A DNA stretch of 64,000 bases from Haematobia irritans (taxonomy: Eukaryota > Arthropoda > Insecta > Diptera > Muscidae): positions 218,860,537 to 218,924,536 of the forward strand of contig NC_134397.1 in the NCBI RefSeq assembly GCF_050003625.1, given 5' to 3'. A program made the position numbers and the translations under genes. The notes under the pieces were generated by a model, which was not told the DNA's origin, searched no databases, and saw nothing but the letters and a program-made list of their open reading frames with translations. Positions 34,771 to 46,667 of this stretch are shown here, piece after piece (the stretch's first letter is position 1; the number at the start of each line of letters is the position of its first letter).

Positions 34771-36507
34771 GTATAAACGGCCGTAAGTTCGGCCAGGCCG
34801 AATCTTATGTACCCTCCACCATGGATTGCGTAGAAACTTCTACGAAAGACTGTCAGCCACAATCGAATTACTTGGGTTGTGGTATCTTAAATCGTTTCTA
34901 AATTATGTGTTAGTCCATACGTGGTATACATTAGGCACAAAAAGTATGTGTAGGTAAGTCTACGAATAATTACGAATCGATATGGACTTTTGCACGGTAC
35001 GTAGGGAGCCAGAATTGAAATATGGGGGTCGCTTATATGGGGGCTATATACAATTATTGATATGGACCAATTTTTGTGTGATTGGGGATCGATTTATCTG
35101 AGGGCTATATATAACTATAGACCGATATGGACTTAGTTAGGCATGGTTGTTAACGGCCATATACTAGCACAATGTACCAAATTTCAACTGACTCGGATGA
35201 AATTTGCTCCTCCAAGAGGCTCCAAAACCAAATCTCGGGATCGGTTTATATGGGGGCTATATATAATTATGGACTGATATGGACCACTTTTGGCATGGTT
35301 GTTAAATATCATATACTAGGTTTAGGTTTAGGTTATGTGGCAGCCCGATGTATCAGGCTCACTTAGACTATTCAGTCCATTGTGATACCACAGTGGTGAA
35401 CTTCTCTCTTATCACTGAGTGCTGCCCGATTCCATGTTAAGCTCAATGACAAGGGACCTCCTTTTTATAGCCGAGTCCGAACGGCGTTCCACATTCCAGT
35501 GAAAACCACTTAGAGAAGCTTTGAAACCCTCAGAAATGTCACCAGCATTACTGAGGTGGGATAATCCACCGCTGAAAAACTTTTTGGTGTTCGGTCGTAG
35601 CAGGAATCGAACACACGACCTTGTGTATGCAAGGCGGGCATGCTAACCATTGCACCACGGTGGCTCCCTAATATCATATACTAACCACGTACAAAATTTC
35701 AACCAGATCGGATGAATTTTGCTTCTCCAAAAGGCACCGAAGGTCAAATCTGGGGATCGGTTTATATGGGTGCTATATTATGGACTGATATGAACCAATT
35801 CCTGCGTGGGAGTTTGAGGCCATATATTAACACCACGTACCAAATTTCAACTGAATCAGATGAATTTTGGTCTTCCAAGGTGCTCCGGAGGTCAAATCTG
35901 GTGATCGGTTTATATGGGGGCTATATATAATTATGGACCGATGTGGACCAATTTTTGCATGGTTGTTAGAGATCATATACTAACACCATGTACCAAATTT
36001 CAGCCGGATCGGATGAAATTTGCTTCTCTTAGAGGCCTCGCAAGCCAAATCGGGGGATCGGTTTATATGGGGGCTATATATAATTATGGACCGATGTGGA
36101 CCAATTTTCGCATGGTTGTTAGAGACCATATACTAACACCATGTACCAAATTTCAGCCGGATCGGATGAAATTTGCTTCTCTTAGAGGCCTCGCAAGCCA
36201 AATTTGGGGGTCCGTTTATATGGGGGCTATACGTAAAAGTGGACCGATATGGCCCATTTGCAATACCATCCGACCTACATCAATAACAACTACTTGTGCC
36301 AAGTTTCAAGTCGATAGCTTATTTCGTTCGGAAGTTAGCGTGATTTCAACAGACGGACGGACGGACGGACATGCTCAGATCGACTCAGAATTTCACCACG
36401 ACCCAGAATATATATACTTTATGGGGTCTTAGAGCAATATTTCGATGTGCTACAAACGGAATGACAAAGTTAATATACCCCCCATCCTATGGTGGAGGGT
36501 ATAAAAA
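34771..36507 (+). mobile_element. HINE family A, copy 3, with SINE inserted
   Basis: Starts GTATAAACGGCCGTAAGTTC after an A-run. Internal 153-bp units are near-identical at 35930-36230. Ends GACGGACGGACGGACATG, TATATATACTTTATGGGG and TATGGTGGAGGGTATAAAAA. The frame at 35914-36432 (repeating 51-residue period) is a repeat translation. Confidence 0.85.
35319..35669 (-). mobile_element. tRNA-derived SINE, copy 3, with 14-bp duplication
   Basis: 351 bp, complete from tail (GGTTTAGGTTTAGGTTATGT on the plus strand) to tRNA-like head (GGTTAGCATGCCCGCCTTGC on the minus strand). Exact 14-bp duplication AATATCATATACTA at 35305-35318 and 35670-35683, typical of LINE-driven insertion. Confidence 0.92.
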
Positions 36508-36558
36508 TGGCTTTAAAATTTCTGAGCTGCTTTAAACACAGCAGGATAATTTTACACA

Positions 36559-36665
36559 CCCAGCAAAAAAAGCGTCGCGTGAAATGGATCCGGAAGTGGT
36601 GCAAAATTGGCGCAGAAGCGATGAATTTAACATGAGCTTGTCATAGGACGGATGTCCACCACTTC
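36559..36665 (+). repeat. interspersed repeat K, copy 2
   Basis: CCCAGCAAAAAAAGCGTCGC, ATGGATCCGGAAGTGGTGC, TTGGCGCAGAAGCGATGAAT, as in copy 1 at 16935-17068. Confidence 0.5.
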
Positions 36666-36975
36666 GACAGCCGTTGCCCTGAATTTGCAACACTTCTTAA
36701 GGTGTAATGCGAATTCAGTGTTTGCATGTGAATTAAAAATTTTTGTAATATTTTGACAAAGAAATATTTTTTTTATAATTTTTATGACTTTTAATGCATT
36801 CTAACGCTTTTCTGAAAAGATTGACCTCAAACATTTCCAGAAATTCATAATTCTTCTAAAATGGATTTGTCATTTTGTTCGACAAAATATAAATAATTTG
36901 TACATTTTATTAATTATTTCTCTTTTTTGTAACCAATTTGAAACAAAAAAAGTAAAATTACCCATTAAAAATATG

Positions 36976-38624
36976 AACAAGTATATACAGCAGTAAGTTC
37001 GGCCGGGCCGAATCTTAAATACCCACCACCATGAACCAAATATTAGGGTTTCCTTTGAAATGTCAGGAGGGCTTGAGGACTTGAGGACACTTCCCGAAGG
37101 AATCGTTAACATCTCTTGTAAGTGTGCAAGAAAATTATAAAATAACGTCTTGATTTAATCTTAAATCTGTAGAAGTAAATTTTACATTGAGTTTCTAGCA
37201 ATTTTCATGATCAGTGCGCCTTCTACTCCCTCAAGAAGTGAAGTCGGTCTATATGGAGGCATTACCAAATGTATCGATAAAAACTTAATCCGATACACGT
37301 TTTTGTGAGCCTAAAATACCAGAATATTTACAATTTCAGGCAAATCAGATAAAAACTACGGTTTCTAGAAACCCTAGGAGTTAAATCGGGAGATCGTTCT
37401 TATGGGGGCTATACTAAAATATGGACCGATACTCACCGTTTTCGGCACACCTCTTTATGACCCGAAAATACCTCTAGATTTCCAATTTCAGGCAAATAGG
37501 ATAAAAACTTCGGATTCTAGAAGCTCAAGAAGTAAAATCGGGAAATCGGTCTATATGGGGGCTATACCAAAATATGGACCGATACTCACCATTTTCGGCA
37601 CACCTCTTTATGGTCCTAAAATACCTCTAGATTTCTAATTTCAGACAAATTGGATAAAAGCTACGGTTTCTATAAGCCCAAGACCCCAAATCGGGACGTC
37701 TTTTTATATGGGGACCATACCAAAACATGGACCGATACTAACAATTTTTAGCACACATATTTGTGGTCCTACAATACCTCTAGATTTCCAATTTCAGGTA
37801 AATTGATTAAAAACTGCGGTTTCTATAAGCCCAAGAAGTAAAATCGGGAGATGGGTCTATATGGGGGCTATACCAAAATATGGACCGATACTCACAATTT
37901 TTGGCACACGTATTTGTGGTCCTACAGTACCTCTAGATTTCCAATTTCAGGTAAATTGAATAAAAACTGTGGTTTCTATAAGCCCAAGAAGTAAAATCGG
38001 GAGATGGGTCTATATGGGGGCTATACCAAAATATGGACCGATACTCACAATTTTTGGCACACATATTTGTGATCCTACAGCACCTCTAGATTTCCAATTT
38101 CAGGTAAATTGAATAAAAATTGCGGTTTCTATAAGCCCAAGAAATAAAATCGGGAGATCGGTCTATATGGGGGCTATACCAAAACATGGACCGATACTCA
38201 CCATTTTTGGCACACCTCTTTATGGTCATAAAATACCTCTAGATTTCAAATTTCAGGCAAATTGGATAAAAACTACGATTTCTATAAGCCCAAGACCCCA
38301 AATCGGGAGGTCGGTTTATATGGGGACTATATCAAAACCTGAACCGATATAGCCCATCTTCGAACTTGACCTGCCTGCAGACAAAAGACGAGTTTGTGCA
38401 AAATTTCAGCACGATCGCTTCATTATTGAAGACTGTAGCGTGATTACAACAGACAGACAGACAGACAGACGGACAGACGGACATCGTTATACCGTCTTAG
38501 AATTTCTCCCTGATCAAGAATATATATACTTTATATAGTCGGAAATCGATATTTCGATGTGTTACAAACGGAATGACAAACTTATTATACCCCCGTCACC
38601 ATTCTATGGTGGTGGGTATAAAAA
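36976..38624 (+). mobile_element. HINE family B, copy 1 (full length)
   Basis: Starts AACAAGTATATACAGCAGTA and CCGGGCCGAATCTTAAATAC. Internal units CTATATGGGGGCTATACCAA at 153-bp steps (for example 37549, 37855, 38008). Ends ACAGACAGACAGACAGACGG, TATATATACTTTATATAGTC and TATGGTGGTGGGTATAAAAA. Confidence 0.85.
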
Positions 38625-38689
38625 TTATACACAATTGAAGTATAAAGATGAACTAAATTCGTGTCTCCCACAAAATAGTTCAGAATTCC

Positions 38690-39160
38690 TTAATATTTGT
38701 AAATTTTACCAATAATGCGTCCATCATGAACTTCGTATGGCACTAAAGACATTTTTGCAATTTTGAACTCCAATTTTTTCCTTCAAACTACGAAATTTTC
38801 TTTAATAAATGAAAAACATAGGCCAAGACTTATTATGAGGATTTAGCATCTTTGGTTTAAAGTTTTTTTGGAATTAAGAACACATTTTCCACTTTGAAGT
38901 ATCCGTTATAATTTTGATTTTTAAACTGAAATTTGTTTGTACGTGAATAGCTTTATTAAGATACCATGAAAAGTGAATGGAAATTCAATAAATGATAAAT
39001 TTGTATTCTAATTTTAATTTTATTGAACCTAGATTAAAAGCCAGATAGGTCGGTAAAAAATGGCTTTATTTTAAAGAAGTCGTATCTTTGGCTCGGAATC
39101 AATACCAAAATCTTTAATGTAAGGTCAAAATCTTTGGATCTAAGTAAATTTTTTTGAGTG
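38690..39160 (-). mobile_element. TIR element family D, copy 2 (one end lost)
   Basis: Reverse of copy 1: CTTTGGCTCGGAATCAATAC, TCAAAATCTTTGGATCTAAG, ending TTTTTTTGAGTG then TA. The left terminus is not recognisable. Confidence 0.62.
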
Positions 39161-39367
39161 TACCTTCCTTAATATGCCTGACATTGTTTGTTGCAAATCT
39201 TCAAATAAATAATAAAACAATTTTTGTACAATATATAATTTTTGAAGTTTTAATTAAATTTATTAGGTATGTACATATGTTGTTTTTTTTTTTTTAATTT
39301 TATCATTAATTATTTTGTCCTTCAAATTTATTGGTAGTGAATATTTTTTGTTTCAAGAGAAAAGCTA

Positions 39368-39553
39368 TTATGCGACAACTTTGACACCAATTGCTGTTGA
39401 TGGCAGTTTCTTATCTCTATGATTTTGATTTTCCTCAATTGGGAATCCCCCTATTATATCTTCATTCTCGATACAGATAGGTGTTGGTTTGAGTAACAGA
39501 AAATTATTTGGAAAGTTAGTCATGAGAAGACAAAAATGCAAAACCTGTTTCAT
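39368..39553 (-). CDS. candidate small peptide gene (61 aa), unrecognised
   Basis: I do not recognise this. It is a 61-codon frame from a true ATG (39553) to TAA (39368) in a stretch that I could not match to any repeat in the window. The N-terminus MKQVLHFCLLM is moderately hydrophobic and could be a weak secretion signal. The C-terminal part is polar with IENEDIIGGFPIEENQ and a dibasic-containing HRDKKLP. On the minus strand an ATATAAT-like box lies near 39612-39622, about 60 nt upstream, and AATAAA lies at 39327-39332, 36 nt after the stop. These features fit a short single-exon secreted-peptide gene but also occur by chance in AT-rich DNA. It could equally be an exon of a larger gene or a spurious frame. 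Confidence 0.28.
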   Translation of the reverse strand: MKQVLHFCLLMTNFPNNFLLLKPTPICIENEDIIGGFPIEENQNHRDKKLPSTAIGVKVVA

Positions 39554-40305
39554 TGCTTAGAAAACTTAACTGCGTACAAAATTTGTTAAAATGTCGATCA
39601 ACTTTGTTCGAGTATTATATTTAGCGATTGATTTACTTTAATAATGAACTTCATTTAATTTTTAAATTTCTCATATAAGCCATTACGCACTATTTTCAAT
39701 ATTATAGTCTGTTTCCATTACAACTGGTAATGCTAACAAGAGTATTCAGTTGGTCTATTTACCAATTATAGATGTCAAAATAATTGCAATTAAAATTGTT
39801 TGACATTTGGTTTGCCTTATCCGATATATTAATAGTTAAAGTGGTCGAGCTCCAATCTAGACGTTTTAAATTATATGATAATAACATTATTTTTGATTAC
39901 AGTACATCGTTTTTACAACAAAGTTGCCCTCATTAGCATGCTTATATAATCGGCTTGTGATCTCAAAAGACGACGAGACAACAAATGAAATGAACAGACG
40001 CTTCATAGGTGAAACGCAATTGTTTTAAGAAAATTGTGTAATAATTATTACTGGTGTCATTAAATATGAATATAATTATTAAAGTAGCTTCTTGTAAGGC
40101 GACAATTATTATATCAAGTACAGACAAGGAATTGGATGAATATTTAATGCTTTGTTTTTCAATAAACGACAAGTTTATTTTTAGTTGATGGGATTTTTGA
40201 AATATACATCTTTTCGTAGGTTCTTGTGTACCCTTTTTGCAGATTCTTGTGTACCCTACACCGTGGGTTTCGTACAAAGTATCCTAAATTGTTACACACA
40301 CACAC
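39554..40305. other. unique AT-rich DNA, no gene recognised
   Basis: The 105-codon frame at 39963-40277 (minus) has no recognisable feature and no coding-like composition; I leave it out. Confidence 0.4.
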
Positions 40306-40394
40306 AAAAATTCTGATTCAATCACGAAGTTAATTGATCCAATTAATTTTTTAATTGAAATGTCTTCAATCACGAAAAGGATAGTATCAATACA

Positions 40395-41951
40395 GTTTTT
40401 ACATTTACACTCATGTGACCACAGAGGCCAATTTTTAAATCTGATTTAGTTGAAATTTTGCACAGGGAGTAGGATAAGCATTGTAGCTATGCGCGCCAAA
40501 TTTGGTTGAAATCGGTTCAGACTTAGATATCTCCGATATATATGTTTTTCTGATTTTGACAAAAATGGTCAAAATACCAATATTTTCCTTGTAAAATTGG
40601 CACTGCTTAGTCGAAAAGTTGTAAAAATGACTCAAATTTTCCTAAACTTCTAATACATATATATCGAGCGATAAATCAAAATAACGTTTTGCAAAGTTTC
40701 CTTAAAATTGCTTCAGATTTAAATGTTTCCCATATTTATACCCTGCGCCACACTGTGGAACAGAGTATATGTTTGCAACACCCAGAAGGAGAAGAGATAG
40801 ACACATGGTGTCTTTAGCAAAAATGCTCAGGGTGGGCTCCTGAGTCGATATAGTCCATGTCCGTCTGTCCGTGAACACATTTTTGTAATCAAAGTCTAGG
40901 TCGCAGTTTTAGTCCAATCGACTTTAAATTTGGCACAAGTATGTGTTTTGGCTCAGAATAGATACCTATTGATTTTGGAAGAAATCGGTTCAGATTTAGA
41001 TATAGCTAGAGTTGTACCCCAATTTGGTTGAAATTTTGCACTAGGAGTTCAATTAGTAGTGTAGCCAAGCTCCCATATATATCGTTCGCCCGATTTACAC
41101 TCATATGACCACAGAGGCCAACTTTTTGCTCCGATTTAGTTGAAATTTTGCACAAGGAGTAGAATTAGCATTGTAGCTATGCGTGCCAAATTTGGTTGAA
41201 ATCGGTTCAGATTTAGATATAGCTCCCATATATATCGTTCGCCCGATTTACATTCATATGACCACAGTGGCCAATATTTTACTCCGATTTAATTGAAATT
41301 TTGCACAGGGAGTAGAATTAACATTGTAGCTATGCGTGCCAAATTTGGTTGAAATCGGTTCATATTTAGATATAGCTCCCATATATAGCTTTCGCCCGAT
41401 TTAGACTCACATGACCACAGAGGCCAATTTTTTGCTCCGATTTAGTTTAAATTTTGCACAGGGAGTAAAATTAGCATTGTAGCTATGCGTACCAAATTTG
41501 GTTGAAATCGGTTCAGATTTAGATATATCTTCCATATATAGCTTTCGCACGATTTACACTCATATGACCACAGAGGCCAATTTTTTACTCCGATTTAGTT
41601 GAAATTTTGCACAGGGAGTAGGATAAGCATTGTAGATATGCGTGCCAAATTTGGTTGAAATCGGTTCAGATTTAGATATAGTTCCCATATATATGTTCTT
41701 CTGATTTCGACAAAAATGGTCAAAATACCAACATTTTCCTTGTAAAATCGCCACTGCTTAGTCGAAAAGTTGTAAAAATGACTCTAATTTTCCTAAACTT
41801 CTAATACATATATATCGAGCGATAAATCATAAATAAAGTTTTGCGAAGTTTCCTTAAAATTGTCTCAGATTTAAATGTTTCCCATATGTTTTTACTAACA
41901 TTGGGTATAATATAGTCGGCCTCGCCCGACTTTAGACTTTCCTTACTTGTT
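40395..41951 (-). mobile_element. HINE family C, copy 5 (partial copy joined to a complete copy)
   Basis: A 3'-truncated piece (40395-40735) runs into a complete copy: CCCTGCGCCACACTGTGGAA at 40740, units at 41071, 41224, 41377 and 41530 (exactly 153 bp apart), and the end GTCGGCCTCGCCCGACTTTA, CTTACTTGT. Confidence 0.78.
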
Positions 41952-42140
41952 TTTGAATAATTTTCCATTATATTTTTTAAATGACTTGTCTTCTGAGTTT
42001 GATTAAAATGTTAATTGTATCAATTAATTTTCTAATTGAAAATATAAATATGTTCAATCATGACTTAATTAACTTAATGTTTCTATCTTGATTAAAATGT
42101 CAATTATTTTATTGATTAAAAAAAATCAACTTTAATGAAC

Positions 42141-43018
42141 TTTTTATACCCTCCACCATAGGATGGGTGGTATATTAACTTTGTTATTCCGTTTGTAACA
42201 CATCGAAATATTGCTCTAAGACCCGATAAAGTATATATTTTCTGGGTCGTGGTGAAATTCTGAGTCGATATATATATAGCTCCCATATAAACCGATCCCC
42301 AGATTTGTCCTCCGGAGCCTCTTGGAGGAGCAAAATTCATCCGATCCGGTTGAAATTTGGAACGTGGTGTTAGTATAAGGCCATGCGAAAATTGGTCCAT
42401 ATTGGTCTATAGTTATATATAGCCGATCCCCAATCACACAAAAATTGGTCCATATCGGTTCATAATCATGGTTGCCACTCGAGCTAAAAATAATCTAGCA
42501 AAATTTTATTTTTTTAGAAAATATTGTCAAAATGTTATTTCTATAGAAAATTTTGTCAAAATTTTATTTCTATAGAAAATTTTGTCAAAATTTTATTTCT
42601 ATAAAAAATTTTGTAAAAATTTTATTTCTATAGAAAATTTTGTCAAAAGGTTATTTCTATAGAAAATTTTGTCAAAAGGTTATTTCTATAGAATTTTTTT
42701 TCCAAATTTGACTTCTATAGAAAATGTTGTCAAAATTTTATTTCTATAGAAACTTTTGTCAAAATTTTATTTCTATAGAAAATTTTGTCAAACTTAATTA
42801 TATACGTATTTAATCGGCCTTTTTTTAGATTAATATATACCACGTATGGACTATGTGGAATATATTACGGTGTTAGGAAGTTTTGAGATGGCTTGGCATC
42901 GGCAAGTGGTACCGCAATCCAACTAATTCGATTGTGGATGACAGTCTTCAGTAGAAGTTTCTACGCAATGCATGATGGTGGAGGGTACATAAGCTTCGGC
43001 CTGGCCGAACTTGTTTTC
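42141..43018 (-). mobile_element. HINE family A, copy 4 (short, with satellite core)
   Basis: TTTTTATACCCTCCACCATA at the left, TAAAGTATATATTTTCTGGG, only one or two 153-bp units, then the 29-bp satellite, then GCTTCGGCCTGGCCGAACTT at the right. The GTCY block is missing. Confidence 0.78.
42495..42790 (+). repeat. 29-bp satellite array 4, inside HINE-A copy 4
   Basis: About ten units of TTTTGTCAAAATTTTATTTC-type repeat, framed by TCATGGTTGCCACTCGAGC as in array 2. Confidence 0.85.
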
Positions 43019-43219
43019 AATTAAAAATTTCAATTATTCAATTATTTAATCAAACTTAATACACGGAATCAGTTATGAAAGAGTTTGAAAATAGTTACGT
43101 TTACATCAATTAAATTTATAATTCAATCAATTGAAATTTGTTTATGAAATCAATTAATTTTTTAATCAAGTATGTTTTTTGATTGAATCAGCGTCGAAAC
43201 GTCAACTCAAATGTTTCTG

Positions 43220-44345
43220 ATATGATCGTAATACGAAAACACTTTTTATTTGGACCTGAATGGAGGAAAAATGATACAGAGGTAATATGCTACAGTTTTG
43301 TGCTAATGCTGTCAAGTATGGAGTGGTACACGTCGTGGTCTGGGGATGATTTTTGGCTAATGGGCTAGGTTCAGTGGATCGAATTAATGGTATAATGGAT
43401 AGCTGGGTGTACAAAAAAAAATCTTGAAAATGTTATCCCAGCAACAACTAGGTAACCACACCTCATTACAATTGACATTACCAGGAGTAAAGCTGTCATT
43501 ACACGTTGCATTACATTGCGGCGAGTTATAATGACTAACTTGTAATGACAAAAATAAATACTTCTCGGTAATTTTCGAATTGTTATTCTCAAATTTTTAG
43601 GCAGTTGTAGTTAACGAATTAATAAAATAGAATAAATGTTGGTACCATTAGGTATAATTATTAACATAATCGAGCACTTACATAAAAAATCAAAAAGAAT
43701 ATGTAATGTAACGGTAATTCTGAAAAATTTTCCGTTAAATTTTTATCACAAATATTTCATAATATTTGTGTTTAATGACATTATCATATTATGTTTTAAA
43801 TAAATGCTTTTTTATACCTGATTCACATTACACTTCCAAAATGCGCTTAAACTAAATTTCAAATGCCATTTGCCTTATAAAATAGAGACTTAAAATCCAC
43901 TTTTAGTAGATTTCGAACCTTATGTGAATTGGTTGTTCCTTAAACAACCTACATTTATTTATATTTTAAGTGTGAAATTAATTTGCGTGTAATCTTATTT
44001 AGATTATTTATTAGATTTTTTGTTTATTTATACAATATTGGTTTCTATTCAAGTAGATGTAACTATATACCGAATGGCAAATGTCGTCACGTTGGACGTT
44101 TCAACAGAATAACGACCCAAAATAAACACACTTCAAAGCTTGTAAAAACGTGGTTTTCGCATTACAATATTAATGTAATGTAGTGGCGAATCTTAATCTG
44201 ATCGAAACTCTTTGGCCAATTGTGGATAAAAATATTTATCTTAATAATATAAGAAATAGTGACCATTTTTTCATGCGGCCTGAACAGTGTGTGGAATAAT
44301 ATATTACAAGAAGCAATTGTACATTTGATAAAGTCCATGTCACGA
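43220..44345 (+). pseudogene. Tc1-like transposase relic in two pieces
   Basis: Piece 1 (about 43250-43432) reads NAVKYGVVHVVVWG, stop, FLANGLGSVDRINGIMD, equivalent to the Tc1 VKHGGGSVMVWG...GIMD block. Piece 2 (about 44083-44345) reads RWTFQQNNDPK, frameshift, KHTSKLVKTWFSHYNINVM, stop, then LNLIETLWPIVDKNIY. The FQQNNDPKHTS motif has Asn where the second catalytic Asp is expected. About 650 bp of unrelated sequence separates the pieces (including CAGCAACAACTAGGTAACCA). Thoroughly dead. Confidence 0.72.
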
Positions 44346-44650
44346 CGATGCACAACTGTCATTGAAAAAAAAAAAAATATTAAACCTTAGAATACAAGAT
44401 GTTATGAGTTGCAATTATTTTGCCTTATCTATTTTGGTACTTTATATTTATATTTAGCCTCATAAAATGTTAAATAATAATGAAATAAATTTAAATTTTT
44501 TTCTGGTATATTGGGTAGAGTGTATCAAATATAAATAAATAAAAAAATCGAAATATTGTAACACTCTTTTTTCTTATGGCAAAATATTAACAAGTTTATG
44601 ATAGTTGCAAATGTTACTGTATATCAGCCACCTTTTTCATCATTTCATTA
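44346..44650. other. AT-rich DNA, end of the Tc1 relic
   Basis: No terminus could be fixed; nothing else seen. Confidence 0.35.
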
Positions 44651-44651
44651 C

Positions 44652-45190
44652 ACAGAAAAAAAAGTGTCTCGTAAATTTAAGAAGATTTTTACAATAATTT
44701 ATTACAAGAATTTTCCAGAATTTTAGTTCATTTTTCGTATCTTCAACGAAAATTAACTACTCGAAAGGAAATTTTACAAATTCTAAGTAGCAATCGTTTA
44801 GTTCATGGCCTACAAAATACGATGGAAATTTCCTTAAAAAAATTCTTAACTGGTAGTTAAAAATTCGTTTGTTATGCTATAAAACTACTTGTGAAATGTA
44901 AAGTATTTTCTAAATAATAAGTGCAATTTACTATAAGATTTTTTTGTATGAGAAAATATTTTTTCACGAAAAATGAACTTGAAAGTGGATAGCAATTTCT
45001 TACTGACAATTCCTATAGTTAATAATTGTTGGTAAAAAATTACCCAATGAAATATTTTTAGTTCACATGTAATTAAATTTATAGACATTTTCGTCAAAAA
45101 TGATAGACAACATTTCATGAAAATTTTGCAAATTTTAAGTTAAACGTTTCATCGTTCATAAACTGAACTAATGCATAGTACAGAGATCTT
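44652..45190. repeat. AT-rich repeat family J, copy 1
   Basis: Begins CACAGAAAAAAAAGTGTC. Contains TTTAGTTCATTTTT and related GAACTAA motifs in both orientations, which recur at 48640-48805 and 58775-59140. No ORF. Confidence 0.45.
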
Positions 45191-45665
45191 TATCGGCATA
45201 GTGGAATGTGATTAATGTAAAGATGATGTTACTTGAGTTTTGTTGTGTATACATGAGCGTGGGGTTGTTTTTATTTTGGTTCATTTAGTGGTTTGTGTGT
45301 GTGTTTGTTATTCTTGGATGGTTTATTGGCTGGGTGAGGTGTAGTTTTCAATAAAGGCACATGTGTTTTTGTTGTTGTAGGAATGTTTTGGCTTTGCTTG
45401 GTTTTGTTTGGCATGCTTCAGTTGTATAGTTGGCGTTGGCGTGGGCTGTTGCATCTTTTAATATGCAACAAGGGAATATAAAGGCATGGAATATTTTGGA
45501 ATTTTGAGACATATATTGGTGTTTGTTTATTAAACCTTTTAAATGAAAGTTATTAATATTTTATCGGAAGTTTCGAGAAAAGTTATTAAGAATATTTAGG
45601 AAAATATGTTGAAATTGAAAGTGTATTGAAATTTTTATTATTCAATGTAAAAAACTAATATTCAA
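45191..45665 (+). promoter_or_regulatory. GT-rich unique DNA with a TATA-like box upstream of the exon array
   Basis: A G/T-rich stretch, then GGGAATATAAAGGCATGG at about 45471-45488 (TATAAAGG). The next ~180 bp lead into the first repeat-type acceptor. A promoter role is an inference from position only. Confidence 0.25.
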
Positions 45666-45666
45666 T

Positions 45667-46667
45667 TCCAGATGAATTTGGACAATTTTTGTTATATCTC
45701 AGCGTATTGTTTAGCCATAAATTGGTAAGTATTGTTTTTTTAATATGGCTTTCTTTTAAAAATAATATTTTTTATGTATATTATTATTTGTTAATTATTT
45801 TTTTTTTTTTTTTGGAAACCAGTTTAATGTTTTTCTTTGTTGTAAAACCAATATTTAATTTCAGAGCAACTCCAGATGGGTTCGAAAATAGAGAATTGGT
45901 AAGTTTTCTTTTAAAATTTGGCTTTCTTTCAACTAGAATATTTACGTTTTTATGACCTTTTTATCATCAAAATTATAGGTTTTTAATACCTTATTTTAGT
46001 ATTTCTTTAATCAATTTTTTTTGGAAACCAATGTAATATTTTAACGTAAAAAAACAAATATTTAATTTCAGAATAACCCCTTAAAAATTTGAAAAAAATG
46101 TTGGTACTCCTTTGCTTGTAATTTAATAGTGAATTGGTAAGGATTCTTTAACTTTCTTTTAACCAGAATATTTGTTTTTTTACGCATAATATTATTTTTT
46201 TTCATTCGATTTTTTGGAAACCTATTTAATAATTTTATTTAATGTAAAAAATAAATATTTAATTTCAGAATAGCCCAAATAAATTTGGACAACTTTTTAT
46301 ATTTCCCCTCAGCGTACAATTTAATAGAGAATTGGTAAGTTTTATATTAAAACTCTGGCTTTCTTTCAACTAGAATATTTATTTTATTATATCCTTCACA
46401 TCGATAACAACACAGTTTTATGAGTTTATATAGAATACTTCATTATTTCCTAATTGTTTCAGGTACCAATTTTATGAGATACGTTTTCCAAAGAAAAGTT
46501 GAATTCCTTACACCATTCGATAAAATGCCCCCAAATATGGTAAGTTACAAGCTAAAATGAAGAATTAAAATTATATTTCATTACATGGTGTTAATTTTTA
46601 ACCATTTTCATTATTGTTTCCATTTTTTTCCAGCAAGATATGTGAAAAAATTACCTACGATGAATAA
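45667..46667 (+). pseudogene. tandemly duplicated exon-intron array (possible decayed gene)
   Basis: Exon-like blocks, each bounded by a pyrimidine-AG and a GTAAG: about 45675-45724, 45866-45899, 46072-46137, 46270-46335, 46464-46539, then CAAGATATGTGA at 46634. The first four share the ending (A)A(T/A)TTG/GTAAG, and their introns share GGCTTTCTTT and TATTTAATTTCAG, so whole ~200-bp units were duplicated. Peptide readings are similar: PDEFGQFLLYLSVLFSHKL, ATPDGFENREL, NSPNKFGQLFIFPLSVQFNR-EL. The third copy has a frameshift and stops. The fifth exon reads TNFMRYVFQRKVEFLTPFDK then MPPNM and joins in phase to QDM-stop. Frames between copies 4 and 5 do not join. HINE-B inserts 26 bp after the stop. 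I do not recognise the family. Confidence 0.4.

Larger units (their letters stand above)
40306..43195. repeat. AT-rich element H, split by HINE-C and HINE-A copies
   Basis: Pieces at 40306-40394, 41952-42140 and 43019-43195 share CAATTAATTTT(T/C)TAATTGAA motifs and GATTCAATCA / TGATTGAATC near the two outer edges. This suggests one element whose interior was invaded twice. The exact ends are unsure. Confidence 0.4.

Noticed and set aside
35914..36432. 172-codon frame with a repeating 51-residue pattern (also 12996-13301, 52234-52581, 56521-56967, 60190-60486)
   Set aside because: Frames cross HINE 153-bp tandem units, and similar frames open on both strands. Length divisible by three keeps them open; no protein family is visible.
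39963..40277. 104-codon minus-strand frame
   Set aside because: No motif, signal or coding-like pattern, in AT-rich DNA.
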